NCBI RefSeq assembly: GCF_004349235.1 | Contig: NZ_SMKY01000023.1 | Coordinates: forward strand, 1 to 57,661 | Length of the DNA: 57,661 bases | Direction of reading: 5' to 3' | From: Actinomadura darangshiensis | Lineage (GTDB): Bacteria; Actinomycetota; Actinomycetes; Streptosporangiales; Streptosporangiaceae | Part shown: positions 47,683 to 55,646 of the stretch, in pieces | How positions within the stretch are numbered: position 1 is the stretch's first letter | How the letters are laid out: each line of letters begins with the position of its first letter | Translations under genes and position numbers: made by a program | Notes under the pieces: model-generated | The model's input: the letters and a program-made list of their open reading frames with translations, nothing else | What the model was told of the DNA's origin: nothing | The model's database searches: none

Positions 47683-48561
47683 GTGCTCGTCACCGGAAGC
47701 GCGGGCCGGATGGGCCGGAGCGTCGTCACCACGCTGGCGGCGGCCGGGCACGAGGTGATCGGCGTCGACAGCGCCCCGGGCACGCCCCGGGCGGCCGCCG
47801 CCACCCTACCGGCCGATCTCACCGACCTCGGCGAGGCCCATTCGGTGCTCACCCGCTTCCGGCCGGACGCCGTCGTGCACCTCGCCGCCATCGCCGTCCC
47901 CTTCGGGCGGACCGACGCGACGACGTTCCGGGTCAACACCCAGCTCGCCTTCAACATGTGCGCGGCCTCGGTGGCACTGGAAGTACCGAAACTGGTCGTC
48001 GCGAGCAGCCCGACGGTGATGGGCTACGGCGCGCCCGGCGGCTGGGTCCCCGACTACCTGCCACTGGACGAGGAGCACCCGACCCGGCCCTGGAACGTCT
48101 ACAGCCTGTCCAAGCTGGTCGCCGAGCAGACCATGGGGTCGTACGCCCGATCGGGCACCGGCACCCGGATGGCCGCGTTCCGCCCCTGCTTCGTCGTCGC
48201 GCCCGAGGAGTGGGAGGGCGCGCCGACCCAGTCGGGGCACACCCTCCGCGAGCGGCTCGACGAGCCCGCGATCGGCAGCGTCTCGCTGTTCAACTACCTC
48301 GACGCGCGCGACGCCGGCGCGTTCGTCGACGCCCTCCTCACCGGGCTGCCGCGGCTGGAGCGCAACGGCGAGGTGTTCTTCGCCGGCGCCGGCGACGCGC
48401 TGGCCCGCGAGCCGCTCGCCGAGCTGCTGCCCCGCTTCCTCCCCGAGACCAAGGAGCCGGCCGAGGTGCTCACCGGCACCGCCGCGGCCTTCTCCGCCGC
48501 CAAGGCCGAGCGGCTGCTCGGCTGGACCGCACAGCGCAGCTGGCGCACCGAACTCGCCTGA
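47650..48561 (+). CDS. NAD-dependent epimerase/dehydratase-family protein (possible uronate dehydrogenase)
   Basis: A 303-residue extended SDR: VLVTGSAGRMGRSVVTTL (about 12-29) binds NAD, and VASSPTVMGYG with YSLSK supplies the Ser/Tyr/Lys set. The body is shorter than UDP-sugar epimerases and is the size of uronate dehydrogenase or other C-terminally compact family members. GTG 47650 follows AAGGAG; a TTG at 47626 would lie inside the operator. It is the first gene of an operon with an enolase-superfamily dehydratase and a MocA-type fusion, so oxidation of galacturonate to an aldarolactone is a reasonable hypothesis. Confidence 0.82.
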   Translation: MSPEGVPATSRVLVTGSAGRMGRSVVTTLAAAGHEVIGVDSAPGTPRAAAATLPADLTDLGEAHSVLTRFRPDAVVHLAAIAVPFGRTDATTFRVNTQLAFNMCAASVALEVPKLVVASSPTVMGYGAPGGWVPDYLPLDEEHPTRPWNVYSLSKLVAEQTMGSYARSGTGTRMAAFRPCFVVAPEEWEGAPTQSGHTLRERLDEPAIGSVSLFNYLDARDAGAFVDALLTGLPRLERNGEVFFAGAGDALAREPLAELLPRFLPETKEPAEVLTGTAAAFSAAKAERLLGWTAQRSWRTELA

Positions 48562-48571
48562 AGGAGCCGGG

Positions 48572-49615
48572 ATGATCAAGGACCTGTCGGTCGTGCTCCG
48601 GCCGGTGCCGCTGGCCCGGCCGTGGGGCGCGGACCGGCCGTTCAACCACGTCCTGCTCGTCACGCTCACGCTCGACGACGGACGCACGGGCACGGGGTTC
48701 TCCTGGACGCCCCAGATCGGCGCGCACGCGATCAAAGCGCTGCTGGAGCATGACATCCGCAACGCGGTGATCGGGCTCCCGGCGCACTCCGGCCTCGTGT
48801 GGGACACGCTGTCGAAGCTCCTCGGCGAGGCGGGGCGGTCGGGGATCGTCCCGATCGCGATGGCCGGGGTCGACCTCGCGCTGTGGGACCTGGAGTGCGG
48901 CGGGCGTTCGCTGGTGGACGTCCTCGGTGCGCGGCGCGACAGCGTCCCGGTGTACGGCAGCGGCATCAACCGGCACTACTCGCTGGAGGAGCTGACCGCC
49001 CAGGCCGGACGCTGGGCGGCCGCCGGGCATCCCGCCGTCAAGATCAAGGTGGGGCGGCCGTCGCTCGCCGAGGACGTCGAGCGGGTCGCCGCGGTGCGGG
49101 AGGTCATCGGCCCGGACACGGCACTGATGATCGACGCCAACCAGCTGTGGGACCTCCAGCGGGCCAGGACCGCGATGCGGGCGCTGGAGCGGTTCGACCT
49201 GTTCTGGATCGAGGAGCCGCTGCCCGCCGACGACGTCGCCGCCCATGTGGAGCTGCGCCGCGCCATCGGCACGCCGGTCGCGGTCGGCGAGAACGTCGCG
49301 ACGGCGCACGGCTTCCGCGATCTGCTGACCGCCGGCGCCTGCGACGTCGTCCAGCCGAACGTGGTCCGGGTCGGCGGGATCACCCCGTTCCTGCGCATCG
49401 CCGACCTCGCCCGGCTCTTCGACGTGCCGGTCTACCCGCACCTGCTCACCGAGCTGTCGGGGCAGCTCGCCCTGGCCCTGCACCATCCGGTGATGGTCGA
49501 GCACCCGGAGGACGCCACGCTCACCGACCTCGGACTGCTCGCCGATCCGCCACCGGTGGAGATCACCTCTGCCGGGCTGCGGGCGACGGGCGCGCCGACG
49601 AGGTGGGCGCTGTGA
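48572..49615 (+). CDS. Mandelate racemase/muconate lactonizing enzyme-family (enolase superfamily) protein
   Basis: A 347-residue TIM-barrel enzyme of the MR subgroup. It has VKIKVG (KxK bases), MIDANQ, IEEPL and GEN (metal ligands Asp, Glu, Glu), DVVQPN and YPHLL (Asp/His dyad). This catalytic layout is used by sugar-acid dehydratases such as galactarate, talarate or fuconate dehydratases. It is followed by a GTGA overlap with the next gene and preceded by AAGGAG. In this locus dehydration of an aldarate from galacturonate fits best, but no specificity residue was verified. Confidence 0.9.
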   Translation: MIKDLSVVLRPVPLARPWGADRPFNHVLLVTLTLDDGRTGTGFSWTPQIGAHAIKALLEHDIRNAVIGLPAHSGLVWDTLSKLLGEAGRSGIVPIAMAGVDLALWDLECGGRSLVDVLGARRDSVPVYGSGINRHYSLEELTAQAGRWAAAGHPAVKIKVGRPSLAEDVERVAAVREVIGPDTALMIDANQLWDLQRARTAMRALERFDLFWIEEPLPADDVAAHVELRRAIGTPVAVGENVATAHGFRDLLTAGACDVVQPNVVRVGGITPFLRIADLARLFDVPVYPHLLTELSGQLALALHHPVMVEHPEDATLTDLGLLADPPPVEITSAGLRATGAPTRWAL

Positions 49616-51507
49616 AGCCGGTCCGGGTGGTCGTCGCCGGAGTCCACGGTTTCGGGCGCCACCATCTGGAGAACGTCCGGCGGCTGGCCGCCACGGGCCG
49701 GGCGGAGCTGGCCGGGGCGTGCGACGTCCGTCCGCCGTCCGGGCTCGGCGTGCCCGTCTCGGCGGACCTTCCGTCGCTCATCGAGGCGACGGGGGCGGAG
49801 GTGGCGGTGATCGCCACCCCGATCCACACCCATGCCCCGCTGGCGGTGGCCGCGCTCCAGGCGGGCGCGCACGTGCTGCTGGAGAAGCCGCCCGCGCCGT
49901 CGATCGAGGAGTTCGCGGCGATCTCCGCGGCGGTGGCCGATACCGGACTGGCGTGCCAGGTCGGCTTCCAGTCGCTCGGCTCCGCGGCGATCGCCGCCGC
50001 CGCGGACGTGCTCGGCGAACCGGTCCGCGGCATCGGCGTGGCCGGGGCGTGGACCCGGCCGCTCGGCTACTACACGCGCTCGGCGTGGGCCGGCCACCGG
50101 CGGCTGGACGGCGTCGACGTCATGGACGGCGCCCTCACCAACCCCTTCGCCCACGCGGTGGCGTCCGCCCTGGCCGTGGCCGGCGCGGACACGGTGGACT
50201 CGATCGACGGGATCGAGCTGGAGCTGCACCGCGCCAACGCGATCGAGTCCGACGACACCTCCAGCGCCCGGCTGCGCCTCGCCGACGGGACGCTCGTCGC
50301 GATCGCCGTGTCGCTCTGCAACGACCGGCGCACCGAGCCCTACCTGCACCTGCACGGCGAGAACCGGTCGGCCCGGCTCTTCTACACCCTCGACGAGATC
50401 GAGATCGACGGCGTCAGGACCGGCTACGGCTGGACCGACCTGCTCGGCAACCTCCTCGCGCACGTGCGCGAGGGCACGGACCTTCTGGTGCCGCTAGCCC
50501 GCACCGGCGGTTTCACCCGGCTGCTCGACGCGATCCGGCTGGCTCCCGAACCGCGGCCGATCGGGGCCGGTGCCGTCCGGAGGGAGCCGTCGCGGCTGGT
50601 GCTGCCGGGCATCGAGGGCCTGGTCGTGCGGGCGGCCGACGAGCTGAAGACCCTCTCCGAACTGGGCTTCCCCGGCACCCTGAAACCGCCCCCGGCACCG
50701 TGGCCGGAGACGCTGCTGAGGGCCGGCGGACACGAGGTGGCCGCCTATGTCCAGCGCGGGGATCTACAGGCCACCGACGCTCCACGCCCCCACCTGCACC
50801 CCGTCCGGACGCTCGGCGGGACGGTCGTCACCGAGGTGCAGCCGGACGACCACGTCCACCACTTCGGGGCGAGCGTCGCGATCTCCGACGTCGACGGCGT
50901 CAACTTCTGGGGCGGCTCCACCTACGTCCGCGACGAGGGCCCGAAGATGCTCCGCAACCACGGCCGGCAGCGGCGGCGCACCCTCCGTCCCATCGACGGC
51001 GGCTATGCGGAGGCCCTCGACTGGGTCGGCCCGGACGGCACCGTCCTGGCCTCCGAGGAGCGGACCCTGATCGCGCGAACCGTGCCCGGCGCATGGGCGC
51101 TCGACTTCGCGTTCACGCTGACCGGCCGCACCGGGCGGCCGCTCGTCCTGCAGAGTTCCGCGTGCAAGGGCCGTGTCGGCGCGGGTTACGGCGGCTTCTT
51201 CTGGCGCGCCCCCAAGGACGCCACCGGCCTGGACGTGTTCACGGGCGAAGCGTCCGGCGAAGAGGCGGTGCACGGCAGCGTCACCCCCTGGCTGGCGCTC
51301 ACCTCGGACGCCTGGAGCCTCGTGTTCGTCCAGACCGCCGGACTCGACCCGTGGTTCGTGCGCGTCACCGAGTACCCCGGCGTCGGCCCCGCACTGGCGT
51401 GGGACAGGCCGCTGACCGTCCCCGACCGCCTGAACCGCGCGATCACGGTGGTGGTCGCCGACACTCGCCTGACCCCGGAACAGGCCGGCAACCTCACCGC
51501 CGGTTGA
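49612..51507 (+). CDS. Gfo/Idh/MocA oxidoreductase fused to a DUF6807 (PmoA-like) domain
   Basis: A 631-residue two-domain protein. Residues 1-350 form an NAD(P) sugar oxidoreductase: VVVAGVHGFGRHHLENVRRL, VAVIATPIHTHAPLAVAALQAGAHVLLEKPPAPS with the EKP lysine, and a C-terminal substrate domain. Residues about 355-631 resemble the DUF6807/PmoA-like family: HLHPVRTLGGTVVTEVQPDDHVHHFGASVAISDVDGVNFWGG, with a His-rich HPV...DDHVHHFG pair that could bind metal, and SACKGRVGAGYGGFFWR. The two are joined by a short linker with no break in frame. The GTG start overlaps the dehydratase stop. A longer open frame upstream is shadow in the dehydratase gene. Reaction unknown. Confidence 0.85.
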   Translation: MKPVRVVVAGVHGFGRHHLENVRRLAATGRAELAGACDVRPPSGLGVPVSADLPSLIEATGAEVAVIATPIHTHAPLAVAALQAGAHVLLEKPPAPSIEEFAAISAAVADTGLACQVGFQSLGSAAIAAAADVLGEPVRGIGVAGAWTRPLGYYTRSAWAGHRRLDGVDVMDGALTNPFAHAVASALAVAGADTVDSIDGIELELHRANAIESDDTSSARLRLADGTLVAIAVSLCNDRRTEPYLHLHGENRSARLFYTLDEIEIDGVRTGYGWTDLLGNLLAHVREGTDLLVPLARTGGFTRLLDAIRLAPEPRPIGAGAVRREPSRLVLPGIEGLVVRAADELKTLSELGFPGTLKPPPAPWPETLLRAGGHEVAAYVQRGDLQATDAPRPHLHPVRTLGGTVVTEVQPDDHVHHFGASVAISDVDGVNFWGGSTYVRDEGPKMLRNHGRQRRRTLRPIDGGYAEALDWVGPDGTVLASEERTLIARTVPGAWALDFAFTLTGRTGRPLVLQSSACKGRVGAGYGGFFWRAPKDATGLDVFTGEASGEEAVHGSVTPWLALTSDAWSLVFVQTAGLDPWFVRVTEYPGVGPALAWDRPLTVPDRLNRAITVVVADTRLTPEQAGNLTAG

Positions 51508-51557
51508 TCGGCCGCTCATGGCCGGAACGCCGCGCCGTCCGCCTGGAGGGCAATAGC

Positions 51558-51650
51558 ATGAGCCGACCGATCGAAGAGGTGAGTGGATGTACCCGGTTTC
51601 TCATGGCGGTGCCGAGCCCGTTCTCCTGCAGATCGGCGACATCTCCCTGA
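51558..51650 (+). CDS. Possible 30-residue ORF overlapping the small membrane protein gene
   Basis: ATG 51558 has a strong ribosome site (GGAGGG, seven bases upstream) and opens 30 codons (MSRPIEEVSG...) in a different frame from the membrane protein that begins 29 bases later. It may be a regulatory upstream ORF or chance. Confidence 0.25.
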   Translation: MSRPIEEVSGCTRFLMAVPSPFSCRSATSP

Positions 51651-51973
51651 CGAACACGCACGTCATTCTCCCGTACGGGCGATATCCGCTGCACGGCTCC
51701 ACCTGGACCGTTCAAGACTCCACCCAGGTCACCGAGGGCATTCCGGTGGTGGCCATCGTCCTGACGGTGATCTTCGTCTGGTTCTGCCTGCTGGGCCTGC
51801 TCTTCCTCCTGATGAAGGAACGCAAGTACCTCGGTTTCGTGGCCGTTTCCGTGACCGGCCCCGGTTTCCACCATTCCGCCCAATTCCCGCCAGGCCCGCA
51901 GACGAGCGCCTGGGCGAACCACGCGGTATCCCAGGCCCGCGGCATCACCGCCACCGCACCCCCCACGATCTGA
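51587..51973 (+). CDS. Small single-pass membrane protein (actinobacterial, unknown function)
   Basis: A 128-residue protein: a 50-residue N-terminal part (VLLQIGDISLTNTHVILPYGRYPLHGSTWTV) that looks like a small beta domain, one hydrophobic helix IPVVAIVLTVIFVWFCLLGLLFLLM (about 53-77), then a basic KERK stop-transfer and a C-terminal part FVAVSVTGPGFHHSAQFP. This layout recurs in actinobacterial membrane proteins with no known role. GAGGTG precedes the ATG. It is flanked by the sugar locus and the KstR-like gene and seems monocistronic. Confidence 0.75.
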   Translation: MYPVSHGGAEPVLLQIGDISLTNTHVILPYGRYPLHGSTWTVQDSTQVTEGIPVVAIVLTVIFVWFCLLGLLFLLMKERKYLGFVAVSVTGPGFHHSAQFPPGPQTSAWANHAVSQARGITATAPPTI

Positions 51974-52003
51974 CGACCACGCCGCTCGCCGGGGCGGTGC
52001 GGG

Positions 52004-52609
52004 TCAGCGCAGGTGGGGGCCCAGGAGCATCTCGCAGGAGACGCGGATGTCGATGTCGGCTTCGGCCGCGGACGTCCGCTCGTTGAGGCAGGTCAGCAAG
52101 ACTCCGTACCAGCAGGACTCGACCAGCCGGACGAGGCGCCGCTGCTCCGGCGTCGGGGAGTCGAAGCCGGCGACGGCGAGGAGCATCTCGCCGAACTGGC
52201 GGTCCGGCGCCCAGAGGTCGCGCGAGGTGGCCTGGGCGATGTGGTCCGCCTGGAGGACGGCGCGGGCCAGCCGAGGGTTCCGCATCATCTGCTCACGGGC
52301 CCGCACCAGGATCTGCACCACGGCGTCCAAGGGCGGCTCCGACGTGGAGCGCAGCCGGGACGCCTCCTCCGCCAGCCGCTCGATCTGCTGCTGCTTGACC
52401 GCGCTGAACAGGTGGGTCTTCGAGGGGAAGTAGCGGTAGAGGGTGGCGATCGCGACGCCGGCCCCGTTGGCCACGTCCTGCATCTGGACCCGTTCGAGGT
52501 CGTGCTCGGAGCCGAGCCTTCGCGCGACGCGGAGGATGCGCGCGTAGCGGTCCTTCTGGTGCGGCGAGCTGGGCTCCGCCGGCGGCCTGGCTCCGGCGAT
52601 TCGCGGCAA
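52004..52609 (-). CDS. KstR-like TetR-family transcriptional regulator
   Basis: A 201-residue TetR protein that resembles the cholesterol-catabolism repressor KstR. The DNA-binding part reads VQMQDVANGAGVAIATLYRYFPSKTHLFSAV, and the ligand domain includes AREQMMRNPRLARAVLQADH and EQRRLVRLVESCWYGVLLTCLNERTSAAEADIDIRVSCEMLLG, close in pattern to KstR. TTG 52609 is chosen because GGAGGAG stands six bases upstream; a GTG at 52624 would lie before that site and lacks its own. A KstR-type palindrome lies at 11155-11168. KstR ligands are steroid-CoA intermediates; that this protein binds one is inference. Confidence 0.82.
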   Translation of the reverse strand: MPRIAGARPPAEPSSPHQKDRYARILRVARRLGSEHDLERVQMQDVANGAGVAIATLYRYFPSKTHLFSAVKQQQIERLAEEASRLRSTSEPPLDAVVQILVRAREQMMRNPRLARAVLQADHIAQATSRDLWAPDRQFGEMLLAVAGFDSPTPEQRRLVRLVESCWYGVLLTCLNERTSAAEADIDIRVSCEMLLGPHLR

Positions 52610-52664
52610 GAGCGTCTCCTCCACTCGGTACTGCGTCGATTCTGCCGTGCGCGCGTACCGGCGG

Positions 52665-53540
52665 TCAGCCCCAGTCGCCCTCCTGGCCGATCGCGACGAG
52701 CCTGGCGAGCGTCTCGGCCGACCAGGTCTCCGCGGGCGCGGGGGCCGGGCGGCGCCGCTCCAGTTCCGGGACGAGGTCCAGCGAGATCGTCCGGGCCGCG
52801 GCGGCCACGAGCCGGGCGACGCGCTCCAGCCGGAAGTCGGCGCCGCCGACGAGCGAGACGGCTCCGAGCGGTCCGTCCGGGCCGCGCACGGCCGCGGCGA
52901 CGCAGGCGATGCCGGGGCAGTACTCGCCGCGCTCGAAGGCGAGCCCGCCGCGCATGCGGATCCGGTGCAGTTCCTGGTGCAGCGTGGCGAGGTCGCCGAT
53001 CGTGTGCCGGGTCAGCCTGTTCAGCGGGTCGCCGAGCCTGGCGTCGACGTCCTCGGCGGGCAGCAGGGCCAGCATCGCCTTGCCGAGCGCGGTGGAGTGC
53101 GCCGGGGCGCCGCCGCCGACGCGGGACGGCACCGCGACCGCGGACCGGCCGCCGGCCTTGTCGAGGTAGCGGATCAGGGCACCGTCCAGGACGGCGAGAT
53201 GCACGACCATCCCGGTCGTGAGCTGCAGTTCGTGCAGCAGCGGGGCGGCGGCCGCGCGCAGGTCGTCGTGGCTCTGCCCGCGGCGGCCGATCTCCAGGGC
53301 GCGGCGGCCGAGCGCGTAGCCGAGCGGCGAGTGCTCCAGCCAGGCCAGCCGGACCAGCTGTTCGAGGATGCGGTGCGTGGTGGAGCGCGGGAGGCGGGTC
53401 GAGCGGACCACGTCTTCGAGGGGCAGCCGCGCCGCCGGGCCGCGGAACGAGTCCAGGACGAGCGTCATCCGCCCGACCATCGAGAGCGGTACCTCGCGGG
53501 CGGGTCCTTCGGGGTGCTCGGCCGTGGCGGCTGATCCCAT
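52665..53540 (-). CDS. IclR-family transcriptional regulator
   Basis: A 291-residue IclR protein. The N-terminal winged helix (MVGRMTLVLDSFRGPAARLPLEDVVRSTRLPRSTTHRILEQLVRLAWLE) spans about 20-70, followed by the IclR ligand-binding domain: GMVVHLAVLDGALIRYLDKAGG, PAHSTALGKAMLALLP, GLAFERGEYCPGIACVAAAVRGPDGPLGAVSLVG. ATG 53540 is preferred over GTG 53549 because GGGAGG stands eight bases upstream. Palindromes TATTGGC-N5-GCCAATA-like lie upstream at 53606 and 53684 and are candidate binding sites. The operon it controls is not evident; nothing catabolic lies immediately across the promoter. Confidence 0.9.
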   Translation of the reverse strand: MGSAATAEHPEGPAREVPLSMVGRMTLVLDSFRGPAARLPLEDVVRSTRLPRSTTHRILEQLVRLAWLEHSPLGYALGRRALEIGRRGQSHDDLRAAAAPLLHELQLTTGMVVHLAVLDGALIRYLDKAGGRSAVAVPSRVGGGAPAHSTALGKAMLALLPAEDVDARLGDPLNRLTRHTIGDLATLHQELHRIRMRGGLAFERGEYCPGIACVAAAVRGPDGPLGAVSLVGGADFRLERVARLVAAAARTISLDLVPELERRRPAPAPAETWSAETLARLVAIGQEGDWG

Positions 53541-53605
53541 CGCGGCCACCTCCCAAAACTGAAGTGAATTCTGGTTTCTGCTTCAGAAGGTAGCGCGCCA
53601 AGACT

Positions 53606-53624
53606 TATTGGCTGAGTGTCAACA
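53606..53624. promoter_or_regulatory. Candidate IclR operator, imperfect copy
   Basis: TATTGGC-TGAGT-GTCAACA matches the nearby perfect palindrome TATTGGC-N5-GCCAATA in the left arm and partly in the right. It lies 66-84 bases upstream of the IclR start. Confidence 0.5.
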
Positions 53625-53683
53625 GGTTTGGTCCGTGATGATCTGCCAGGGATCCGCGCGGCCGGAAGCGGTCTCCGGAGCCC

Positions 53684-53702
53684 TATTGGCGGAGCGCCAA
53701 TA
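53684..53702. promoter_or_regulatory. Candidate IclR operator, perfect palindrome
   Basis: TATTGGC-GGAGC-GCCAATA has perfect 7-bp arms around five bases. It is followed by TAATGT (a possible -10) and 30 bases later by a strong ribosome site, so it looks like the operator of a plus-strand transcript. Confidence 0.6.
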
Positions 53703-53750
53703 ATGTTCTAAGGTCGGGACACCGACGGCGAGGCCCGGGAGGAGACAGGC

Positions 53751-53834
53751 ATCGGCGGCCACTGGGCGGCCCCGCCGGATCGCTACCGCCGCGGACTCCC
53801 CCACATCTTCGACGACGAGCAGCCCCGCCCGTAG
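53751..53834 (+). CDS. Possible 27-residue peptide with ATC in the start position, or gene remnant
   Basis: GGAGGAG (53738-53744) stands six bases before ATC GGC GGC CAC TGG ..., which runs 27 codons to a TAG and ends GLPHIFDDEQPRP. No ATG, GTG or TTG lies between the previous in-frame stop and this point. Either a near-cognate AUC start is used, or the ATG has been lost by mutation and this is a dead small gene or the head of a deleted operon. Confidence 0.3.
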   Translation: MGGHWAAPPDRYRRGLPHIFDDEQPRP

Positions 53835-53907
53835 ACGCCGGCACCGGCCGCATGCGCGCCAACCTGTGCGGCCGGTGCCGGTTTCGCCCGGTGCCGGTTT
53901 CGCGCCC

Positions 53908-54417
53908 TCAGCCCTGCCTGGGCGCCCACTCCGTACCGCGTCCGCGCGCCTCCTCGAACACCAGCCACGTGCGGGTGCCGCGGACGCCCGGAATGCCCTG
54001 GATGCGTTCCAGCACCACGTCCCTGAGCGCCGCGTTGTCGGGCGCCCTGACCAGGACCAGCAGGTCGTAGTCGCCGCCGACCATCGCGAAGTGCTCGACA
54101 TGGGGAATGTCGCGGAGCCCGGCCGACACGGCGCGCCAGGCGTTCTGCTCGATGGTGACCGACACGTAGGCACTGGTGCCGAGGCCCGCCTTGTTCGTGT
54201 CCAGCTCCGCCGTGAACCCGGTGATCACCCCGTCGTCCATCAGCCGGGTGAGCCGGGCGTAGGCGTTGGCCCGGGAGATGTGGACCCGCTCGGCCAGCGC
54301 CCGCACCGGCAGTCGGCCGTCCCGCAGCAGCTCGGCGATGATCGCGCGGTCCACCCCGTCCAGCCGCCCGGCAGAATGTCCGGTCCATCCCCCCGTGGGG
54401 CCCCCTTCTGAAGACAT
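53908..54417 (-). CDS. Lrp/AsnC-family transcriptional regulator (BkdR-like)
   Basis: A 169-residue Lrp protein. The helix-turn-helix LDGVDRAIIAELLRDGRLPVRALAERVHISRANAYARLTRLMDDGVITGFTAEL lies in the first 75 residues. A RAM effector domain follows (AYVSVTIEQNAWRAVSAGLRDIPHVEHFAMVGGDYDLLVLVRAPD). ATG 54417 is chosen; the open frame to 54621 runs across the divergent promoter. It is divergent from the E1alpha-E1beta-E2 operon 121 bases away, the arrangement of BkdR with branched-chain keto acid dehydrogenase genes, and probably senses branched-chain amino acids. Confidence 0.9.
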   Translation of the reverse strand: MSSEGGPTGGWTGHSAGRLDGVDRAIIAELLRDGRLPVRALAERVHISRANAYARLTRLMDDGVITGFTAELDTNKAGLGTSAYVSVTIEQNAWRAVSAGLRDIPHVEHFAMVGGDYDLLVLVRAPDNAALRDVVLERIQGIPGVRGTRTWLVFEEARGRGTEWAPRQG

Positions 54418-54538
54418 CTGGTCCCCCCACGGCCCACTCCGGAGCCATTTGTCGCCTGTTCTGCCCGGTCCATTGAACACATGGTCGCATCGGGCGGACG
54501 CTTCCCTTATCAAGCGTCCAGAGAACGTGGAGGGCGCG

Positions 54539-55645
54539 ATGTCAACGCGGACATCCCACCCGGCGGTCGACGGCCTGCTCCCCTCGGCCGTCCCGGTGCG
54601 CTTCGTCGCCGAGGACGGCACGGCGGCCGAACCGCCTCCCGGCTACCCGGCGCCTGAGGGCGAGCGCCTGGTCGAGGCGTACCGGCGCATGGTCCTCGGC
54701 CGCCGCTTCGACCGCCAGGCGACCGCGCTCACCAAGCAGGGCCGGCTCGCCGTCTACCCGTCCAGCCGCGGCCAGGAGGCCTGCCAGATCGCCGGGGTGC
54801 TGGCGCTCCGGCCGGACGACTGGCTGTTCCCGACCTACCGGGACACGGTCGCGCTGGTCGCCCGCGGCGTCGACCCCGCCGAGGCGCTCACCCTGCTGCA
54901 GGGCGGCTGGCACTGCGGCTACGACCCGGCGGCCGTCCGCGTCGCGCCCCAGTGCACGCCGCTCGCCACGCAGACCGTCCACGCGGTGGGCATGGCCGAC
55001 GCCCTGCGCCGCAAGGGCGAGGACGCCGCCGTGATGGCGTTCGTCGGCGACGGCGGGACCAGCGAGGGCGACTTCCACGAGGCGCTCAACTACGCCGCCG
55101 TCCTCCGCGCGCCCGTCGTGTTCTTCGTGCAGAACAACAAGTACGCGATCTCCGTGCCGCTGGCGAAGCAGACCGCCGCCCCCGCGCTCGCCTACAAGGG
55201 CATCGGCTACGGCATCCGCTCCGAGCAGGTGGACGGCAACGACCTCGTCGCGGTGCTGTCCGTCCTGACCACCGCCATGGAGCACGCGCGCTCCGGCGAG
55301 GGGCCGTTCCTGGTGGAGGCGCACACCTACCGGATGGACGCCCACACCAACGCCGACGACGCGTCCCGGTACCGGGAGTCCGCCGAGGTCGAGCAGTGGG
55401 AGTCGGCCGACCCCGTCGCCCGGCTGGAGACCTACCTGCGCGACCGCGGCCTGCTCGGCACCGAAGACGTCACCGCAGCGCAGAAGGCCGCCGAAGAGTT
55501 CGCCGCCCGCGTCCGCGAGGCGATGAACGCCGACCCGGAGGCGGACCCGTTCGAGCTGTTCGAGCACGTCTTCGCCGAGCCCACCGGCCAGCTGCGCGAG
55601 CAGCGGGCGCAGCTGGAGTCCGAGCTGACCGCCCCGGAGGACTGA
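54539..55645 (+). CDS. bkdA: 2-oxoacid dehydrogenase E1 component alpha subunit
   Basis: A 368-residue thiamine-diphosphate enzyme subunit. It has GRRFDRQATALTKQGRLAVYPSSRGQEACQIAGVLAL, the TPP motif GDGGTSEGDFHEALNYAAVLRAPVVFFVQNN, and the phosphorylation-loop-like YRMDAHTNADDASRYR. GGAGGGCGCG precedes the ATG. The E1beta gene follows one base after the stop. The Lrp neighbour argues for a branched-chain 2-oxoacid dehydrogenase; by sequence alone pyruvate dehydrogenase E1alpha of the two-subunit type is the main alternative. It decarboxylates the 2-oxoacid and passes the acyl group to E2. Confidence 0.88.
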   Translation: MSTRTSHPAVDGLLPSAVPVRFVAEDGTAAEPPPGYPAPEGERLVEAYRRMVLGRRFDRQATALTKQGRLAVYPSSRGQEACQIAGVLALRPDDWLFPTYRDTVALVARGVDPAEALTLLQGGWHCGYDPAAVRVAPQCTPLATQTVHAVGMADALRRKGEDAAVMAFVGDGGTSEGDFHEALNYAAVLRAPVVFFVQNNKYAISVPLAKQTAAPALAYKGIGYGIRSEQVDGNDLVAVLSVLTTAMEHARSGEGPFLVEAHTYRMDAHTNADDASRYRESAEVEQWESADPVARLETYLRDRGLLGTEDVTAAQKAAEEFAARVREAMNADPEADPFELFEHVFAEPTGQLREQRAQLESELTAPED

Positions 55646-55646
55646 C

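Larger units (their letters stand above)
53541..53907. other. Gene-poor stretch between IclR and Lrp genes
   Basis: About 370 bases without a convincing standard gene. They contain an imperfect repeat CTGAAG...CTTCAG near the IclR start (53559-53585), two palindromes of the TATTGGC type, an AT-richer segment around 53700-53710, and a short reading frame with a perfect ribosome site but an ATC in the start position (53751-53834). A GC-rich CCGGCACCGG / GCCGGTGCCGG repeat around 53837-53885 could act as terminator structure for the Lrp gene. Confidence 0.5.
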
